A DNA stretch of 64,000 bases from Hydractinia symbiolongicarpus. Taxonomy: Eukaryota; Cnidaria; Hydrozoa; Anthoathecata; Hydractiniidae. Positions 58,610 to 64,000 of the stretch are shown here, one piece after another. The translations under genes and the position numbers were made by a program. Each line of letters begins with the position of its first letter. The first letter of the stretch is position 1. The notes beneath the pieces were generated by a model, which searched no databases, was not told where the DNA came from, and saw only the letters and a program-made list of their open reading frames with translations. Where the stretch lies: the NCBI RefSeq assembly GCF_029227915.1, contig NC_079883.1, forward strand, positions 27,590,001 to 27,654,000, in the 5' to 3' direction.

Positions 58610-60805
58610 TTGGATTGATTGGCCTGCTTTAGCGCTTTTGATGCGTCATTTTCAGGGAGGACACTTGTTTCTACTGCTGCACGGATAAGTACATAACAGT
58701 AAAGCCCGGTAAATTTATAGTATAATGCCTTGCCTCAGATTTGCATTTTTTAGGACTTGTGATATGTAATTTCGCGGGGGTATTAGTCCAAAATATCTTT
58801 TCTATTGGCTATCGGTGGGCATAGAACACCACCGCCTGTTCAATATATTGTACAAAAACGCCTCTTTGTTTAGCCTGCAATAGGGCCGTTATTATGTCTT
58901 GTTGCAAAAGGATATTTGAGCGAAATATCGTTTCTGTTTGTGTATGGATGTGTATCCAACCTCAAACTTTGTCTACTTTATAAAAACAGCTTTCCGTAAA
59001 TGGCAGTTATGCGAAATATTCTGGAATATTACGTTGGTTATGGCCATCGACAGAAAAAATATGTAGTTTTTATGAAGCGACAGACATTATTATGAAGGTA
59101 TTATGCAGTATTATGCGATATTACGTTGGTATGGCCATCGACAGAAAATTTATGTACTTTTTATGAATTATGAAGGTATTATGCAGTATTATGCAGTATT
59201 ATGCGATATTACGTTGGTATGGCCATCGACAGAAAATTTATGTGTTTTTTATGAATTATGAAGGTATTATGCAGTATTATGCGATATTACGTTGTTATGG
59301 CCATCGACAGAAAATTTAAGTACTTTTTTTGAATTATGAAGGTATTATGCAGTATTATGCGATATTACGTTGTTATGGCCATCGACAGAAAATTTATGTA
59401 CTTTTTTTGAATTATAAAGGTATTATGCAGTATTATGCAGTATTATGCGATATTACGTTAGTTATGGATTATTGACAGAAAAAATATGTATTTTTTATGG
59501 AACGATAGAGAGTATTATGAAGGCATTATGCAGTATTATGCGATATTACGTTGGTATGGCCATCGACAGAAAATTTTTGTATTTTTTATGTAACGACAGA
59601 GAGTATTATGAAGGTATTATGCAGTATTATGCGATATTACGTTGGTATGGCCATCGACAGAAAATTTATGTGTTTTTTATGAATTATGAAGGTATTATGC
59701 AGTATTATGCGATATTACGTTGTTATGGCCATCGACAGAAAATTTAAGTACTTTTTTTGAATTATAAAGGTATTATGCAGTATTATGCAGTATTATGCGA
59801 TATTACGTTGGTATGGCCATCGACAGAAAATTTATGTGTTTTTTATGAATTATGAAGGTATTATGCAGTATTATGCGATATTACGTTGTTATGGCCATCG
59901 ACAGAAAATTTATGTACTTTTTTTGAATTATAAAGGTATTATGCAGTATTATGCAGTATTATGCGATATTACGTTGGTATGGCCATCGACAGAAAATTTA
60001 TGTGTTTTTTATGAATTATGAAGGTATTATGCAGTATTATGCAGTATTATGCGATATTACGTTGGTATGGCCATCGACAGAAAATTTATGTATTTTTTAT
60101 GTATTATGAAGGTATTATGCAGTATTATGCAGTATTATGCGATATTACGTTGGTATGGCCATCGACAGAAAAAATATGTATTTTTTATGTAACGACAGAG
60201 AGTATTATGAAGGTATTATGCAGTATTATGCGATATTACGTTGGTATGGCCATCGACAGAAAATTTATGTATTTTTTATGAATTATGAAGGTATTATGCA
60301 GTATTATGCAGTATTATGCGATATTACGTTGGTATGGCCATCGACAGAAAAAATATGTATTTTTTATGTAACGACAGAGAGTATTATGAAGGTATTATGC
60401 AGTATTATGCGATATTACGTTGGTATGGCCATCGACAGAAAATTTATGTATTTTTTTTGAATTATGAAGGTATTATGCAGTATTATGCAGTATTATGCGA
60501 TATTACGTTGGTATGGCCATCGACAGAAAATTTATGTATTTTTTATGAATTATAAAGGTATTATGCAGTATTATGCAGTATTATGCGATATTACGTTGGT
60601 TATGGATTATTGACAGAAAAAATATGTATTTGTTATATAGAGAGGATGTCGGATAATGCGGTTTCATTTGTCGGGTCCATTTGGTTGGAGAAGTATGACT
60701 GAACGTCTGTCGGACTTTTAATATCGATAAAGTATGAAGGGTACTAGTTATGTTGTACGTCGTGTGTCGGGACCACTTAGCCCGGTGCTAAATGAAGTCG
60801 TTCCC
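58610..60805. repeat. Right terminal inverted repeat of the giant element
   Basis: The inner part (58610-58680) matches 14165-14230 in reverse complement. The degenerate unit at about 58900-59000 is followed by the tandem ~90 bp array at about 59030-60640. The terminal segment 60640-60805 is the inverted match of 12190-12370 and ends GTCGTTCCC. The two arms differ in unit order and number, as expected for unequal exchange within arrays. Confidence 0.85.
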
Positions 60806-60813
60806 GAAATTGT
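60806..60813. repeat. Target-site duplication, right copy (GAAATTGT)
   Basis: Directly follows the right terminus GTCGTTCCC and continues GTTTGCAAAAAAGATGG, as in intact Helitron H2. Confidence 0.7.
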
Positions 60814-63800
60814 GTTTGCAAAAAAGATGGCTGTTCTTTTTAAGCAATTTCTACTCTTTCCTTCAAAATAAATCTTTACAAAAGCATTTAAAAAGGGGCA
60901 TGGTATATAAATGAAGTATAGAAAGGTTTCTGTAAGGTTTGTTTATGTTTTTTTCAGTTTTGATGATATTATTGATGCAAGACATGTTTGTTAGCTAGCA
61001 TCATAAAACCAACCACACCAACAACAACCTAATAGCTAGCTAGCTCGGACTTTATAAATATGTAGCCATGTTCTTTATGCCTAGCAAAGTCGCCAGTTTA
61101 TATTTAAGTGACCAGCTATTAGCTGCTGTAGCTACCTTATTTTAGCTTCAGTTTTATGTTGCTTTTTACATGTAAGCTAATCTTAGTGGTCTTTGCTAAG
61201 AATGTGACTGTAACTTATTTTAATTGACATTTTAAGCTTAAATTAACAACCCACAACAACTTTTAAAAAAGTATTACATAATATTTAAGAAGAGTTTAAG
61301 GACTGTTTTCAAGCAAATAATGTATTTTTCACAATTTGTGTATGCAAATAATGTATTTTTCACATTTTGTGTAACTAAACTTATATACATCGGTTACATG
61401 CAATATGACGAAACGATTTTTATTTAACATGTAGTAATTCTGGTACCTTAAGTGTAGTGATTTTTGTTGTTCTAGATTTTCTGACTAAAATGTTTTTGTT
61501 TATGACATTTTGTCTTATTAAGAAAAGTTTCAACTTTTTTGAGGGAGTACAACACCGAAAAGACTTGTGTTTTTTTTTATATTTTGCATAAATTCTTACC
61601 GGGCAGGACAACATACCGAAATGACTGATCCCTCTCTATTTATAAATTTGATACGTTCCAAATCGCAGTTTTTTGAAATTTTGAGTAATATTTAATGAGT
61701 ACAAGATACAAATACTGATTTTTGTTGAATCAGAAGTATTTCCTAGAACCATTCTTTTTTTACACTTTTGTGGAGAAAAAGTGTATGCAATATCATCAGA
61801 ATAACTGATTTTGTTGCAAACTGTTTTTCTTTTTCACATTTTGGATTGAAATATTGTTATAAAGGGCATATATCAATAGACATATATATACCAAAATAAT
61901 TAAATTCTGCAAACTTTGATTTTGTCGTTCACCTCTCATCTTTTATATTTTGATTAAACTTTTGAGGAAAATCATAGGAATTATTTAGAATATGTATTTT
62001 GTGTTAGAAATTTAGTGCAAAAATTGACGTAAAATGAACTGTTAAATTGATTGTTGTTGTTTTAACATGAATTATGACTCAAACTTTGTTTTTGCATTTC
62101 TAATTTGACTAATTAGCCTAAAAATTTGCCAATTGGTTTTACACTCTGTTCTTTTTTATATATATTTTATGTAAACATAGAAGTACACAAGTAAAGTTAG
62201 AAGCTACAAGAAGTTAATTCGAAAGTGAAGAGTGGAGCTAGAAGTAGTAAAGAAAAGTTAGAAGTAGAAAATGAAAGCTTGGGCTTAACGTAGATTTGGA
62301 TTCACAAATAGTAAGAACTTTTTAGATATTTTTAGACGTTATGTTTTTATGTCGCTAGAGTTACGTGTCAGGCAGACTCGCATTTGCCAGGAAAAAGTCA
62401 CTTAAGAGCTTCAAATTCTTTATATTTTACCGCGTTTTTTTTTACACTTTTTTGCATAATTAATGTTATCAAACAAATGTGCTAGCGAAACTTTTGGTTT
62501 GTTGAACCTACTGCAAATGTCATAATTTTTATATTGCCATTGTTTCTCTTTATATGTGTTTTACTAAGCATAAATAGCTAGCTGGCGTCTTCCCAGTTTA
62601 ACTATATTTAACTGGGTATCTGTCTTATCTAATGTTACCTTCAAGCTCCATATCTAAACCTAGCTAGCTAACTGATGATTAATGTTGTTATTCCTCTTTT
62701 AGCTATTTATATCCACCTTAGTAGTCAAACTTAGGGATCTTATTTGAGCACGAATTATGATGTAACAAGCCACAAAATATTTCAAAGACTTATTGAACTT
62801 TTAGGGTAGTGTGAGGAAAAATTTTATTTTAAGAGGAATGATTTTGTAAAACTAAAGTGTGTGCGTTAATTGGAGTAAGTTTTATTGTTTTGTTGTTGAC
62901 ATCCTGTTAAACTTCTGTAAGCTCGCATGTAAATTACAAGGTTATATATTTTTGCAAGGGTAGTGGTTGATATTTTTACAAAGTTTGTTGACATTTTTTG
63001 GGAAATTTACCTGGGTTTTTTACATTTGTGGTTAAAATTTCTCAGCAGAGAATAGTATGGTTGCCGATTATATTGTTTGTGTTGCAAACTGCTGTTTTTT
63101 AAATGTTGTGTAAACTTTTGTGGAAAAAGACCACATGCAAAATACTGAAAGAACAAATTTTTGTACAATTTGTGAGCTGAAGTTGGATTTTTTTTTATAT
63201 TTTGTTTTATAAACTTTTTTTAAGCTTTAAACTAACTGTAAGTAATGTAATTACGGGAATAAATATTTGGTGATGATAAAAAATTACTGAATGTTCAGAC
63301 TGAAACTGTTTAACTTTTGTGAGGGAGGACCATATGCAAGTATATATACTAAAAATAATAATTTGATATTTTACACTTTCCAAGTTGTATTTTTGTATGC
63401 ACTTAAATGACTGCTTTTTCTGAGTTGAATTTGATGGGTTTCATATCAATTTTGTGGAAGATTTTATGGGTGAAAACAATATAAAACATGCCAATTGAAC
63501 TGATTTTTGTTCATATTTTGATTTGCTCCTCATAAACCTTTGTGTTCTACATTTATTGTAAACTTTTGTGAGGAAGGACCATATATATGTATATATACAA
63601 TGTTTTCAAAATAATGATTTTTGTTGATTTGAAATCTACTCCTTGCTCATTGCTTTTTCGACATTTCAGTTTAAAATGTTTGGTAAAGTCAGTACGGATC
63701 ACGAGACAAAAAAATTGTTTTGTTAACCGGTTAATTTTTACATTTTGTGCATATTTTTGCGGGAGAGGATGGTATGCAACCGAATAAATGATTTTTCAAA

Positions 63801-64000
63801 GTTTAACTTTTTGTTTTTTGGTGTTTTGGGTTTGTTTAAGTTTGGCTTTTTTATGTTGTTCAGGTTGTATTGTTGTATAAGCATTTAGGGAAAAGACAAT
63901 GTTTAAAATGCATAAAGAACTTATTTCATAGATCTGTGCTTACTGTTGCAAGCCTTTCTTTTCGACATTTTAAAGATTAAAATATTGAAGGTTTTCAACA
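60806..64000 (+). mobile_element. Helitron H5, 3' part (runs off the window)
   Basis: Collinear with H2 from 4360 to about 7506, with few differences, for example a longer TATATGTATATATA run near 63585. It also keeps the TTGTATAAGCATTTAGGGAA segment (about 63870) that is present in H3/H4 but deleted in H2. The last 340 or so bases and the 3' hairpin lie beyond the window. Confidence 0.8.

Overview
The window is eukaryotic, animal-type DNA. It is AT-rich, has long non-coding stretches, intron-like splice signals, tRNA-derived SINEs and many layered DNA transposons. Helitron, ISL2EU, Kolobok-like, Tigger/pogo, Harbinger-like and Penelope-like remnants together suggest an early-branching invertebrate, most likely a cnidarian (inference only). 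No complete host gene is visible. Only two intact protein genes can be supported well, and both belong to one transposon.

Layout. (1) 1-3606: an old piggyBac-like fragment, a tRNA-derived SINE and an unrecognised 162-codon ORF cut off by a Helitron. (2) 3607-12189: five non-autonomous Helitrons head to tail, each 3' CTAG end abutting the next 5' end. The fifth resumes at 60806 and runs off the window. (3) 12190-60805: a 48.6 kb inverted-repeat element that split the fifth Helitron. Its ends are about 2 kb inverted repeats built mainly of tandem ~90 bp units. The flanks carry GAAATTGT on both sides, and the intact Helitron copy at 4182-7892 gives the empty site. The architecture resembles Drosophila Foldback elements at much larger scale.

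Inside the large element: degenerate arrays (14200-16560 and, inverted, 38700-40400); a second inverted pair of repeat arms (27238-27640 and 49020-49910) with CTACTAC-type arrays; a near-identical 2,061 bp tandem duplication (28787-32908) carrying a SAP-domain exon, two MITEs and a SINE; Kolobok-like and Tigger-like elements; a retroelement pseudogene (37223-37845); an unrecognised multi-exon gene 3' end (42305-43298); several short Helitrons; and a Penelope-like GIY-YIG fragment with a hammerhead-like motif (57276-57741).

The best-preserved coding unit is at 44846-48543, a 3.7 kb element with identical inverted ends and two convergent genes. One encodes a SWIM zinc finger plus YqaJ nuclease protein, the other a THAP plus DDE transposase. 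This matches the known ISL2EU superfamily. Both ends carry a close match to the Staf/ZNF143 consensus, so each terminal repeat probably doubles as the promoter of the gene facing inward from it.
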